From Carettochelys insculpta (lineage: Eukaryota > Chordata > Testudines > Carettochelyidae), in assembly GCF_033958435.1 (NCBI RefSeq), contig NC_134158.1, positions 7,893,837-7,957,836 of the forward strand: a stretch of DNA of 64,000 nt, given 5' to 3'. Of the stretch, positions 51,939 through 63,301 are shown piece after piece (the stretch's first letter is position 1; each line of letters starts with the position of its first letter). The position numbers and the translations under genes are program-made. The notes under the pieces were generated by a model, which ran no database searches, was not told the DNA's origin, and saw only the letters and a list, made by a program, of their open reading frames with translations.

Positions 51939-53670
51939 GGTACAGAGCTGTCACCCCCTCAGGTTCTGCCCCACCCCCACAACCCCCCAACTGAAACTGC
52001 CCCGCCCCAGGCGACCCCTCCCGCTTGCTGCCCCCAGCCCAGCTCCGCTCAGAGGCAGCTCAGGAGTGGGAGGTGGACGTGTGGGAGTGTGTGAAACCCC
52101 CGACTTAGAGTCTGTCCCCGGTGGGGCCCCCCCGGCGGTTCCCTCCTTCTCCCGTCCCCAGGAACGAGGGGTCAGACATAGGATCCAGCCAGAATTCAGT
52201 GTCCGAAGGGTTAATTTAGTCTATGGCGGGGAAGAGAATTATCTCCCAACAGTCAATGGAATCAAACAGGGACGTCCCAGTGGGCAGGAAGCTCAGCCCC
52301 AGCCCAGCGCCCTGCACACCCCATACGCTCAGCCCCCGGCTGGAGAGCTCTGCCCTCGGGGAGCGCCGGGTGGTGTCTGTCAGGGCGGCGGGTGCTCAGG
52401 ACCTGTGGCCGTTGGACTGCGGGGAGCCCTCGGGGGCACTGAGGAGTCCCTGGGCGGTGGGAGCTGAGGGAGGCAGCGGCTGGGCAGCGCTGGCAGGGGT
52501 GCGGCTGGGGCGTGAGGGGACAGACGGGCGGGTGGGAGGTCGATCTCCTCCTTCCCCTCCCTTGGCAGGCAGCAGCCGGCTGGCGCTGGGCAGCGTGACG
52601 CCCGCGCTGGGTCTGCCCTGCGCCAGACAGCGCTGCTGCTGTGGGGGGGCAGTGCCGGACAGCAGCCCTGGGACGTCCATCCGTCCGTCTGTCCGTCCGT
52701 CACCGGCTCTGACAGACGCCTTGGGGGGAACCTGCCCCTGGCGCCCTGGGGGGCAAACAGCTCTGAGGGGATGGAATGCTCAGGGAAAAGGGCGGGAAAA
52801 ACCGGTTTATTCTGGTTCCAAACACCAGCGCCCGACCCCCCTGCACAGCAGCGTCCCACTGGCGTCCCAGTCACAGGGGCCAACCGACCCCATTGGGTGC
52901 GACCTGGGAATGGGCCAAGCCGCCCATGAGAGACTGAAACCATTTTTAACACCCCTCGCCAAAACCCCTCCCCCACTACCCACAGCCAGCCCCTCCCCCA
53001 CTGCTCCCTCCCCCACCACCCTGGGAACCTCCCGCACTGCCCTGGGCTTCGTGTCACAGCCCCTGCCCGGCAGGGTGGGACTGGGCCACGGCTGGGGCAG
53101 GGATGGCGGCCATGTTCACCTCATGTGGGCCTGAACCCTGACATATTCGTGGGCAATGGAGCATGGGGTGTGTGGGGGTTGGTTGCTGGAGCCAGGGGCT
53201 GGTCAGGGGGCTGGCATGGCAGGTGAGGCCCCCACATCACCCAGCTCGGTGGCAGGGCTCTACTTACCCACCAGCAGGTGTCAGGTGCACAATGGCCTGT
53301 ACTGCCGCTCCCCCAGGGGGGGCACCGCACCACACAGCCCCCCCCCACCAGAATGACCCCCCTGTTCCCTCTGGCCTAACAGCCCCACTGTGCCCAGCCT
53401 CCCCCCAGACCTTGCCACAAATGTACAGCACCCAGCACCCCATTCCCACAGCCCCACAACTGCCCAGCACCCCACACAAGCCCTCCACTGCCCAGTGCCC
53501 AACACACACAGCTCTGCCCTCCCCACCCCCGCCTCCCCCGCAAAGCCCTACTGCCCCTCACCCTGCCCCTGTAGCTGTGATTTCCCTGGGGCTCGGGGAG
53601 CACTGGTGGCTGCCCCTTACCTGGGTGAGGGCCGGCAACTGCTGATTCCCTGGGGCTCTGAGCTCAGAGC
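51939..53670. other. No gene recognised; GC-rich
   Basis: Long overlapping ORFs on both strands arise from high GC. A 'ccgtccgtctgtccgtccgt' microsatellite lies at 52680. It could hold remnants of the same BTN-like paralogue as 51815, but I cannot show it. Confidence 0.35.
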
Positions 53671-53677
53671 TGAGAAG

Positions 53678-53758
53678 ATGAAAAAGATCTTCTCTAAACC
53701 TCCCAAACCCAAGTTACTCAACCCCTCCGACGCTAACGGCACCCTGAGTGTTCAGTAA
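53678..53758 (+). CDS. Short ORF of unknown origin
   Basis: Encodes 26 residues beginning 'MKKIFSKPPKPKLL'. The basic MKKIFSK start resembles the N-terminus of ANKRD26/POTE-type ankyrin proteins, but the reading ends in a stop rather than a splice donor and no ankyrin repeat follows. It may be a stray exon relic or chance. Confidence 0.2.
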   Translation: MKKIFSKPPKPKLLNPSDANGTLSVQ

Positions 53759-55499
53759 CCAGGTGTCGTCAGTTCTTAGCTGGTCCCTGTCTCTGTAACA
53801 CAGCCATGGTTGTGTAATGGTCCATCTAGTGACAATTAACACCAAATGTAAATTGTTATCCCATTAGACAGTTCAGAACCCAACTCTGCTCTCGACAGCC
53901 ATGCTGGACTCTTATTTTACACATTTTCTTCTTCACCTCCCTGTGTGTCATAGCGCTGGGGGGATATTAGTCTCCCTGTTTTGAGAAATCATCTCTAGGT
54001 TCTCTGGTACAGTCAGTCTCATTCCTGGGCTCCAGGCCCTTATTCAGTTCACTGTCCCTAATGAAGGGCCCCATTCCCCTGCTAGGATGGGGTAGTCTGG
54101 GGGGAATCCAGTCCCCACCCACTCATTCTGGGTTCTAGCCCAGGCACCTTCCCAGTTGTAGTTAGAAATGTAAAAGTCAACCTTCCCTGCGCTCTCAGGA
54201 TGACAGTTTGGGATGTAAACTGTTAGTGATAATATGTAAATATACAAAAAATTAATAGTAAATACCCTAGTGGATATTTGCCAACATACTTTCCTGTGTA
54301 ACAACGCAATGAGGTTGCATAAGCAATCACAGCAATTATACATCTTTTCGCGAGAAATTGGGACAGAAACAGAAACATTTCTGAGGAAATCGTAAGGGAG
54401 AATTTATTCTTATATTTAACATTTCCCTGTGTGTAAAAACTCGGAAAACCACACAGCTTCAGCAGCCCTGCCATCCACACAGCAGCAGCCTGGTAAATAC
54501 CCAGCTGAGTTCATCACAGGTAAGTTTAGGACTTTTATGTTCAGAGACTCAAGGTAAGTTCAGGACACGTTGTCATGAATGGGATATAGTGAAAACATCT
54601 TCAAAATTGAATGATTACATTGGAAACTTTCGTAGAACTTCACATTTTTTTTAAAAAAAAAGCAGCCAGAGAAGTGCCCTGTGATGTGACCCCGACCCCT
54701 TACTCCACTCAGCGAGGTACTAAAGAAACCAGATTAAATCACTGATTTCAAGGAATTAGACCAACCAGTCACCATTTTTACAGAGCATTCCAGAACCCAG
54801 AGGAATAGAGTTGAATTTCCTGGAGGAAATTTATTTTCTTTGCATTCTAAACCTCACACGACACCAAAAAAATCTCACCCCTTCCATTGATTTATGGCTG
54901 AGAATAAAGGAAGCTTCACCAAATTTTATGTTATGGGTCATTCAGTGCCAGCATCTTTAACGCAAGTAAGTTAATTTGTGATGACTCCATAAAGCCCACA
55001 AACCCTCTTTATTTCTGTACAGCTGCGGTATCTTTATAGCCAAGCACATAGCCTGAGTCCACACTGAGATCAGCTGGGGACATTGACAAGCCATTGACTG
55101 CAAATAATATTTCTAAAGAAAAACAAACTAAAAAAGGGTATCAAAGAGAATATTTCTATGTCTGTTAATAGCATTCATGGGTGGGGAATGTTGCCAATGC
55201 AAGAAGAAAGGGTCATATCTTTATTACCAATTATATGTAGCGAGAAAATGAAAAATCACATGAATAAATGATGGCAGAAGTTCAAAGAGCATTATGTAAT
55301 CTTGTGATTAATTTCAATATATTGGTTGGTTAATTCTATAACTCTTTCAGCACTGAATTTTCAAAGCTGGAGCGCAAGAGAGGGTGTTTGTGCCTTGCCT
55401 TGCAGAGAGAACCAGTCAGGGCAAGAGAACGAGAGAGCAGCTGCACACGTGGTCACTGTGGTGTTTATGACACATATCTTTTGTCCTTGCTTCACAACA
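53759..55499. other. AT-rich intergenic sequence
   Basis: Marked drop in GC compared with both sides; no gene or repeat recognised. Confidence 0.4.
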
Positions 55500-55840
55500 A
55501 TGTCATGACTTGTTTCATTAGCTGTCAGTACAGTCACCTTCTCCTGGGCTTCAGTGGGTAAGACTGTGATTCCTCTGGAACCAGCCGTCCTTCAGGGAGA
55601 CCTCCTTCAATTGGATGCTCTCCTATGGCTAGAGTTCCTCCACCGCTTGTCAGCCAGCTACTCCGGGCAGGCACCTCTTAGTAGTATCCTTGCAGGCACT
55701 ACTAAGGGAGTTGTGCCCGCGTACCTGAGAGCACCCATTGGTAGTTCAGGTGACTCCTGTTTAGCATCCTCAATCTTCTTGTAGGCTTCAGCACAAATTG
55801 TATGAATCATCAGGGTGGTCAGGTATTGGTCCCCAGCCCG

Positions 55841-57460
55841 TCATCTGCAGTATTCCGCCAGTACCTTAAAGAGACTGGAGATGGTGGTTATTAGTACGGA
55901 CACATCATGGATCCCCTTGGGGTCAGGGCATATTAAGGCGGCTGTGTCTACCTCCTGTTTTACCCTGGCCACCTTCTCCAGGAATTCTAGGTGCACTATG
56001 ATATATCCCGCATATGGATATTCATTCATGCTGAGTCCACATAGACTGAGACCCGTCAGAGGTCGAATGTGCAGGTGCCCAAACATTTGTTGGTAGAATG
56101 ACTGGAATATAACAGTCATTTGAGATCCTGTATCCAGCACAGCTCTACATTCCATCCTTTCTGTATTCACAGTGACCTCCGCTCGTGACCCTATCAGTCC
56201 TTGTGAGATTGAAGTGGGTCTGTCTCTTCTAGGGGAGCCTCCAGTTCCTGTGAGCTCTTTGTCCTAACTCTGTGGCCATTTCCCAACTTTTTCCCAACTA
56301 ATCCTCAGCTTCCCGTAAACTAAGCCGAGATTTTCCTCATTTTGGCAATTGGCAGCACGGTGCCCATCTTGACCACACCGGTAGCAGAAAAACTGTCCTC
56401 TCCTCCTCCGCCTGGGTGGGGCGGTGGCTCCAGATACCGACATGTCCATCACCACAACCTGTGGCTCCTCATCCCTGTAAATCCTAGCCTGGTGAATGGC
56501 GCTTTGCAACTCAGCCATCTGTCCTGTCGGGACCTGAATTTGTTGAGCAAGGTCTTCTCTGGTGTTCACCATCAGTACACTGGCTGTAGGTTGGGGTGCT
56601 GTGCTGGCTGGCTCAGGCACGTGGGCTTCCCAAAACTCACTGACAGCTTCTCTGGTTTCCTCCTCTCTGACCTCTTTAATCAGCTGGGAGTAGCTTGGTG
56701 GTGGCTCCTGTTGTTCTCTTAACCCGAGATGAAGTAGAATCGGGCTGTAATACTGAGTTCCTCTTTCAGTATGAGCCAGTCTGGCCTGGTCCATCTGCTC
56801 CACAGTAACTGCTCCCCTAATGATATGAACAGTATGTGTGTAAAATTGGTCCAGTTAATTTTAATGAGACTCTGTAACAGTCTCTCCAGCCTTTGGTATA
56901 GGCCGAAACCTTCTCTCCCTGGTGTTGCTTAGCATTAAGGAAGGTACAATAACTGTCTTCAGGGCTCTCTACCCTCCCAAAGGCAGGAGTGAGGGCATCT
57001 AGACAATCCTTTACACCGGCTTGAGGTTAGTGAGCTTCAAGGTGTGAATCACATCTAATGCTGGGCCCCTGAGACTCTCTATTAAACATCTTCGCTTCTC
57101 TCTGTCTGATACAGCCCAGTGCTCCAGCATTTCAGTGGTGTGTTCTGGCCAGGGTGCAAACTCCTCTTCCCCAGGAAATCATCTGAGCTTACAATAGAAG
57201 CTCTCGATGACATGGGGTAGCACACACTGTCCCAATGTCTGCCCCATCCAGATCGATGCTCCAGTGCTGACAAGATGAGACCCGGGGTCCCCTGCAAGAT
57301 GCCTTAGATTGAGTGTCCTCCCTCCCGTGCAGGTCGACACCAGTTAGCCATCACATGAATACGCAAGTAGACATCTGTGGCGCCTTCTTCTGGGTGGCGT
57401 CTCCTTTCATAACCAGCCCTCAAGTAACTGTCCCAGCTCAATTGCATTGAGCAATGTCCT
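55841..57460 (-). mobile_element. Decayed Ty3/Gypsy-like gag and protease
   Basis: The minus strand reads a gag N-terminal block at about 57370-57210 ('MANWCRPAREGGHSI', 'PGLILSALEHRS'), a capsid-like block at about 57085-56860 ('[16 protein letters not shown]', 'FGRVESPEDSYCTFLNAKQH'), a CCHC zinc knuckle at about 56400-56340 ('CYRCGQDGHRAANC'), and an aspartic protease at 56170-55841 with catalytic 'AVLDTGSQMTVIF'. The capsid resembles the gag lineage from which vertebrate PNMA genes derive. Stops and frameshifts occur, and no reverse transcriptase is recognised downstream. Confidence 0.75.
56264..56803 (-). pseudogene. Gag C-terminal part with CCHC zinc knuckle
   Basis: 179 open codons. 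A basic patch 'PPRRRRRGQFF' precedes the knuckle C-x2-C-x4-H-x4-C ('CYRCGQDGHRAANC'), a nucleocapsid feature that binds RNA. The upstream part ('PPPSYSQLIKEVREEETRE') is a Gag-type linker. The apparent ATG follows a frame break, so this is a piece, not a gene. Confidence 0.7.
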
Positions 57461-57832
57461 TGGCCTCTCAGGCTCACCAGTCCAATACTGTAAACAGCCA
57501 ATCCACACACCCAACTTTCTCTGCACCCCCAATTCAAATGCCCCACTTACAACTCGGTCCGGTGTGTGTGGGCTCTGACATGTCCCCTCATGGAACCTGA
57601 GGCAATGACACCTTTGCGCTGGTCAGGCGTTCTGCTTGCTCTTTGCCAGCTGCCACACAGACCGGCCGCCCCAGCCACCCACTGTTCCTACCAGCCATCT
57701 GCCAGTCACACTGTCCACTGTGGGTTTGGCCTGAAGCACAAATCTGGGATTTCAGCTCTTAGTGGCCTTAGCTGCCATCCTGGGATTTCAGCTCACAGCA
57801 TCTACCAAAGTTGAGTCCCATACAAGATACAA
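57461..57832. other. No gene recognised
   Basis: Unassigned sequence between the Gypsy remnant and the palindromic SINE; ends in the 13-bp target duplication at 57820-57832. Confidence 0.35.
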
Positions 57833-58059
57833 GTATCGGAGGGGTAGCTGTGTTAGTCTGGATCTGTAACAGCAACGAAGGGTCCTGTGGCACTTTATAG
57901 ACTAAGAGAAAAGTTTTGAGCATGAGCTTTCGTCAGCACAGACTCACTTCATCAGATGCACATCAGATACATCTGATGAAGTGAGTCTGTGCTCACAAAA
58001 GCTCATGCTCAAAACCTTTTCTGTTGGTCTATGAGGTGCCACAGGACCCTTCGTTGCTG
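57833..58059. mobile_element. Palindromic (foldback) tortoise-type SINE, copy 1
   Basis: This 227-bp insertion is flanked by perfect 13-bp duplications ATACAAGATACAA (57820-57832 and 58060-58072). It opens with the SINE head 'ggggtagctgtgttagtctg', then reads a SINE body in sense (57872-57958) and, after 11 bp, the same body in antisense (57970-58058). Each arm is about 88 bp. The head resembles the tRNA-Lys-derived SINE of turtles. Confidence 0.85.
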
Positions 58060-58072
58060 ATACAAGATACAA

Positions 58073-59429
58073 ACGCCAGCATCCAGCTCTACTTTTTAAT
58101 AGATGGAAAATACTAATCAAACCAGGCTTATAGCTAGATGGCCAAAACCTAAGCAGGGAAAAAAAAAACTAAACTAGCTGATCCTACTCATATCCCTTTT
58201 CTTTTGCTTTACAATGCTTTAAATCCCCTATAATCCACGTCTTACTCAGTTATGAGGACTGCCCTGTCCCCCACAAGGACTTGGGGCATTGATGAGATTT
58301 CACAATTCTAAAACTGAGTGTAGCATAAATTGTGATTTTGCAGCAGTGTGTTTACAATAGACAAAATCTCACTGCTCCTTGCTACCCATCAGGCTTTGTT
58401 TGCAAGGCACCACATATGCACACCTTTGCATTCCCATGCAAACGATCTCTGGGAGACACATTCCTCCCGGTCTTCAGCAGCATTGAGTTCCTGCTGGCAC
58501 ATTCCTCACATCTGTAAGATGGGAGGAGGTCGAGGGCAAGAGCTCTGGCTGGAGCTGGACAGAGTGTGTGCAGGACAAGTGCAAGATTTCCACCCTATCC
58601 CTCTGGTACGGCCTCTTCCCCTTGTCCCTCCTTCCCCACCCAGTCACCCACCCACAGACACTCACCAATTGCCCAGAAATGGGACCCAGCGCACGGGGAA
58701 GAGGATGGTGATAGGCACTGAGACCCAGGAGGCAGTGTCCTGAAGCTCTCTGCCCCTCACCCAAGGAGAGGCCCACAGAGAGCCTGAAGATGAAACACGT
58801 CCCTTGTTTTTAAACTTCCCCTCCCAGGTCAGGTTTTGTAACTCGCATTTCCCCTGTTCTTATTCTCATAAGTGCCTGAACCGTTTTTGCTGGAATTCTC
58901 CAGGAATGCTCAGCCTGAGGCAGACACCCAGCAGGGAGATTTTTCAACCTAAAGGTAAACGTTTGTGAGGATTGTCAGAAATGGAAAACAAGGTCTAATC
59001 ATGAGCACTGCCAAGCAACCCAGCAAGCATCACTGCCTGTAACCCTGGCTGGCCCTGGCAGTCAGGCTTTTCAACAGCAAACCCTAATGTGCTTTCACAG
59101 GAGGATGAACATTCTAATCCCATACTTCAGAAGGGGAAACTGAGGCACGGAGGGGTTAATGGCCTGTCTTCAGCGTTCCCTGGGCTTTCATGATTTGATG
59201 GAGGCTTTCCTTCCCTCACACACAGGAGCTGGAAGCCTGACAGATATGGTGCCCAACATGCCAGCCACTGGCCACAGGTGGCTACTTGGCCGGTAGCATG
59301 TGGCTAGTTGGCTAGAACAATAAATATAATTTCAGAGTAATGTGAGGTTTAGAATAAGTGGGAGTGGCTATTGCTTCTGAACTGGTTGCACCCCGGGGCC
59401 TGAGCGCTTGATGATTTTAAATACCATGT
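58073..59429. other. No gene recognised
   Basis: Intergenic sequence; no repeat or exon that I can support. Confidence 0.4.
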
Positions 59430-59443
59430 CTCTTATGTTACTG

Positions 59444-59625
59444 GAAAAGCAATGAAGGGTCCTGTGGCACCTTATAGACTAACAGAAATGTATGAGCATC
59501 AGCTTTCTGCATCTGACGAAGTGGGTCTTTGCCCATGCAAGCTGATGCTCATACATTTCTGTTAGTCTATGAGGTGCCACAGGACTCCGCGTTGCTTTTG
59601 CAGATTCAGACTAACACGGCTACTC
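59444..59625. mobile_element. Palindromic (foldback) tortoise-type SINE, copy 2
   Basis: This 182-bp insertion is flanked by perfect 14-bp duplications CTCTTATGTTACTG (59430-59443 and 59626-59639). Sense arm 59449-59506 and antisense arm 59539-59596 are 58 bp each. The antisense side continues to the SINE head ('agactaacacggctact' at the right end). Unlike copy 1, the head is on the right side. Confidence 0.85.
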
Positions 59626-59639
59626 CTCTTATGTTACTG

Positions 59640-60310
59640 ATTCTCAGAGAGCAGGAGAAACAGGGAGAAGCTGAGCGAAAGCTGCCCAAAGGAGCGGGTT
59701 GGCACCATGTTTGTCGCTGGCTATCACTGCAGAGCAGGTTTCTTTAGGAGGGCTTTGGTCCCTGGTGCTCAGTCACTGTGTGAGAAGGGCTCCTCCCATC
59801 CTAACGGCACAGGCTGTGTTGTTACTTTCATTTCTGAAGCTGCTGGGTGCAGCAGAAATAGCAGCAAGCCCGTTCAGCTACAGACAGACAGAAATGAGGA
59901 GGACAGAGTCCCGTTCCTTGGCTGTGTGACCCCTGTGCCGAATGGACAAAGCCGCCTCAGCAAAGCAGAAAACCCAGGAACTTTCCCCAGGGGATGCCTG
60001 TGGATGAAGGAAAACCTGAGATCACCCCTGGGCCCTGACCCTGCTTGGAAGTGCCCCTGCAGGATACAGAAGGTAGGGGGCCTCTGTCCCTGCACACAGA
60101 AACCTTCTGTTAAGTCTTTTTACACAGAAGTGTTGTGTCTTTAGGACAGGTGCTAGAACTCAGTAAGGTAAAGAGAAGCCTTGCCCCACTCCAGCCTGCC
60201 TTTTCCTTTGTCCTTTTTTGCTGGATTGCTTCCCCTGCTGAGAGAATGAGGTGTGAATGGATGAGTGGTGGAAGGCCAGCACCTCCAGGGACTTGCAAGC
60301 GTTGGAGAGA
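59640..60310. other. No gene recognised
   Basis: Intergenic sequence; short ORFs only. Confidence 0.4.
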
Positions 60311-60415
60311 GGGCGACCATCCATCCCGTACTGGGCTGGACACCAAAAAGGCCTCCCAACTTATTTTTAAAAAGGGCCTAATTGTCCCGTACTTGGGCCA
60401 TCCGCCCTGACCTTT
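60311..60415. repeat. 'gggcgaccatcc' repeat, copy 3
   Basis: Starts 'gggcgaccatccatcccgta' and ends near 'gggccatccgccctgac', with 'ctaattgtcccgtac' inside. The ends are roughly inverted, suggesting a small DNA element. Confidence 0.55.
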
Positions 60416-60779
60416 TGCGCCAGCAGCTGTGCAAAGGCGACTGCTGAGTCTTGAGGAAGTGGGAGGAGTGTGGGTGGCTGTAGCTTCCCTGGGGCTCTCA
60501 GGCAGGGCCGGTGGCTGCCACTTCCCCAGGGCTCCTGCGGGTGCTGGCAGCTGCCGCCTCCTTCCCGGCTCCCCAGGGACTGACGGAGCTGCCCCTCCCC
60601 CCACATCCCCATGTCATGTATTTGGGACAGGGAGAGATGGTCGCTTTAGCTGGGGAAGGGGTGAAAGCCAGATCCAAAACCAAAGAGAAGAGCAGTGGGA
60701 CCTGTGACGCAGCCCCACTGAGAGAAGACTGGACATAGGGACGCCTTGGGAGTCACCAGCAGGCGCCTGCTTTTGGAAG

Positions 60780-60975
60780 CAGCACACTCGCTGAGGTTGA
60801 AGGAGACACCACCCAGAAGAGGACACCGCAGATGTCGACTTGCATACGCATGTGATGGGTAACTGGTGTCGACCTGCACGGGAGGGGGGACACTCAATCT
60901 ACGGCATTTTGCGGGGGACCCCGGGTCTCATCTTGTCAGCACTGGAGCATCGAACTGGATCGGCCGGAACCTGGC
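60780..60975 (+). mobile_element. Gypsy-like gag N-terminal fragment, second copy in opposite orientation
   Basis: Encodes 'GNWCRPAREGGHSIYGILRG' and 'PGLILSALEHRTGS', matching the gag start at 57370-57210 on the other strand. It stops after about 200 bp. With the first copy it forms a 3.5-kb-separated inverted pair. Confidence 0.7.
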
Positions 60976-61050
60976 TCCACCCCTCCCCCATCGAACTCAC
61001 CTGGCCAGTGCAGGCAGGGGGGAGCAATACTGGTAACAGCACCAAGACGT

Positions 61051-61097
61051 TGTGTGTGTGTGTGAGTGTGTGTGTGTGTGTGTGAGTGTGAGTGTTT
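61051..61097. repeat. (TG)n microsatellite
   Basis: 'tgtgtgtgtgtgagtgtg' units, about 47 bp, upstream of the gene 2 leader exon. Confidence 0.95.
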
Positions 61098-61280
61098 GTG
61101 CAGTATCTCATCTCCGCAGGATATGTGCTGATTGCTATGTGGTTATGACCAATGAATGTGATGTTTTGCCTTTTCCCCCAAAGAGATCCCGTGCAGGACT
61201 TCTCACTACAACACTGGCACCGCCTCCCGCTCACACACTGTCTGGTTGGTTGTTTCTCCTGTTCCCCAGCCCCAGTGACA

Positions 61281-61386
61281 ATGACAGAGACGGTTCCCTC
61301 CTTCTCCCCCGGCTCCGCAGTGAGCTCTGCTCTGCGCGGCTACCTCGCCCTCTGCCTCGCGCTGCAGGTTCCCAGGCTGGACTCAG
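61281..61386 (+). CDS. BTN-like gene 2, leader (signal peptide) exon
   Basis: The ATG at 61281 opens 35 codons plus one base, ending at a gtaggc donor in phase 1. 'ALRGYLALCLALQVPRLDS' is a hydrophobic signal-peptide core after a Ser/Pro-rich start. Splicing to the IgV exon at 63302 gives 'DSAQFTVAGP', the usual leader/IgV boundary of butyrophilins. A 'ctcctgttccccag' acceptor at 61269 suggests an upstream 5' UTR exon. Confidence 0.8.
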
Positions 61387-61579
61387 GTAGGCGCTCCGAC
61401 CTCCTCACTGGGTTTGCTGCCTCCTCTCACACAGAGCCCAGCTGCCCTGCAGCTCCCGGCCCGTACAGAGATGTAACCATACCGCCCCTTCCTGGGACCT
61501 CCGCCCCCCAGCACACCTGCTGCCAGACGATGGGCTGGTCTGCAAGGCTCTACCCCCTCCGCCTCCATCATCGGTTCAT

Positions 61580-62418
61580 GTGTAGTTATGACAAGGTAGT
61601 GGAGTAAAGATAACGGTGTTTTATTTGACTCTAATACAATACAGTAACAGAAAGTAGGATTCCCTAGAGCAGACAAAATATCGGTTGTTAGCTCAATTAA
61701 CCTTTGAAAGAAAAGCACAGGGTACGGATGGATCGGACAGGACCTTTCCCAGGTGACAGGAGAGTTCAGGAATTAGCCTTCAGGGATGTTCCAGGCTGCA
61801 GACAGGAACTGCCGAGTGAGGACGTGATCTTCTTCCCTCTTCTTTGTTCAGCTCTTGGCTCATGGTCCTGTGTGCAGAATACCGAAAGAAAATAACCTTC
61901 CAGGATGGATGTGTGTGTGTATAAATTGTCTCTAACTCGGAAATAAAATATAGTGAATATCAAAGCAGACTGAGCTACGAGGCCTAGCAATCTGCAGGTT
62001 GCTGCCCTAGCCATCAGCCGGCCTCTCTCTAGCTCTCCCTTTCAGACTGGCCCACGAGGCCTAGCAGCCCTAGTTACCAGCCCTGACGGGGGGCCCCAGA
62101 GAGTGCCCCGGGGCAAGCTGCCACGCTGAGGCAAAAGGCCCTGAAGGGAGGGCTCCTACCCTTTATATATGCTCTTTTCTCCCGGCAAATTAAAATCACT
62201 TCCCTCGCTTAATTTTCGTGCCTTAATCTCCCCGCCTTGCCTGGGGGAAGGAGACGAGCTCTCGGCCATCTTTAAAAATGGAAACCACATAGGGAATCCA
62301 TTTTGAAACAGAATGCGAAACGGATGTCTGTGTAAAGAGACTGCACGAAGCTGTAACATTTTAACTTAACTCTAACAAAAGGCGGGGAGTTGGTGTTTCT
62401 CTGGCGCGGCCATTAACA
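61580..62418 (-). other. Probable solo LTR in intron 1 of gene 2
   Basis: On the minus strand, a TATA box 'atatataaaggg' near 62168 and AATAAA in 'gtcaaataaaacacc' near 61625 fit an LTR. The edges could be TG...CA ('tgttaatgg' at the right on the minus strand, 'aactaca' at the left). I found no target duplication. Confidence 0.4.
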
Positions 62419-63301
62419 CTGCATCTGGTGGTGCTCAGAACTCGGACTTTTCTGGACAGACCCGAGATACGCTGGGGACCGCAAGGCTGTATTAGCAACA
62501 ATGTGTTCAGGGACTTCCCTAGTTTCTGGAGCAGCAAGTGAGCGCTGTGTAGAAGGTATTAGCTGCGCTTTTCCCTCCCTCCCTAGTCCCAGCAAACAGG
62601 AAGCAACACCCAGGGAGTGGTATGTGTGATTTCAGCCCCCACTCCCACCCTCACCCAGCCCCTGCCCTGAGTCCTTCCTCCCCCATGTTCCACCTGCTCT
62701 GAGCCCCCAGCTCCTGTCCTGAGCCCCTCCTCCTGGCCCCCTGCCCTGTGCCTTATGCTGCTCCTGGCTCTATCCTGGTGGGTACCTGTGTAAGCTGTGC
62801 TCAGACTGTCCTGCTATAGTCTGATGAGGTACCACAGCAGCATGAGCATCCTCCTGAAATATGTACCTCGGGCTGATGGGCGCTGCTCCAGGTGAGGCAG
62901 GGGCTTGGGGCTTGGGCTTACCTGGGTGGCTCCCTGATGGGGAAGGCAAGGAGGAGCCTCTTTGCCCTGGCTGCAGCGGCTCCATGCTAGGGCTGGCAGG
63001 GAGTGGTGTCTTCCTGCCAGATCCAGCAGCTGGAGGGCTGAGACAGAGCTATCTCTGCCAGCTGCAGCCCTGAGCCCCTGCAGAGATTTAGTGGGCAGCT
63101 GTGAACCACGCAGCTTACGAGGAAGTTGGAAGTTAGAATGTGACCCATGTCAACTCTAAAGGTTCACACTCAGAAGGCAGAGAACTACGCCAGTGTTATG
63201 ATTTTTTTTTTTTAATTTTTTTTCATTCCACTCTCGTGATTTGAGGGGAAGGACTGAGGCTGAGTTGTGAGCATTTCTTTTCCTTCTGATACCTTTCACA
63301 G
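62419..63301. other. Intron sequence
   Basis: C-rich quasi-repeats at 62640-62760 and an AT homopolymer at 63203-63222; nothing else recognised. Confidence 0.4.

Noticed and set aside
51817..53134. Long + and - ORFs of 190-303 codons in GC-rich DNA
   Set aside because: Composition-driven; one of them runs antisense through the B30.2 relic. No domain is visible.
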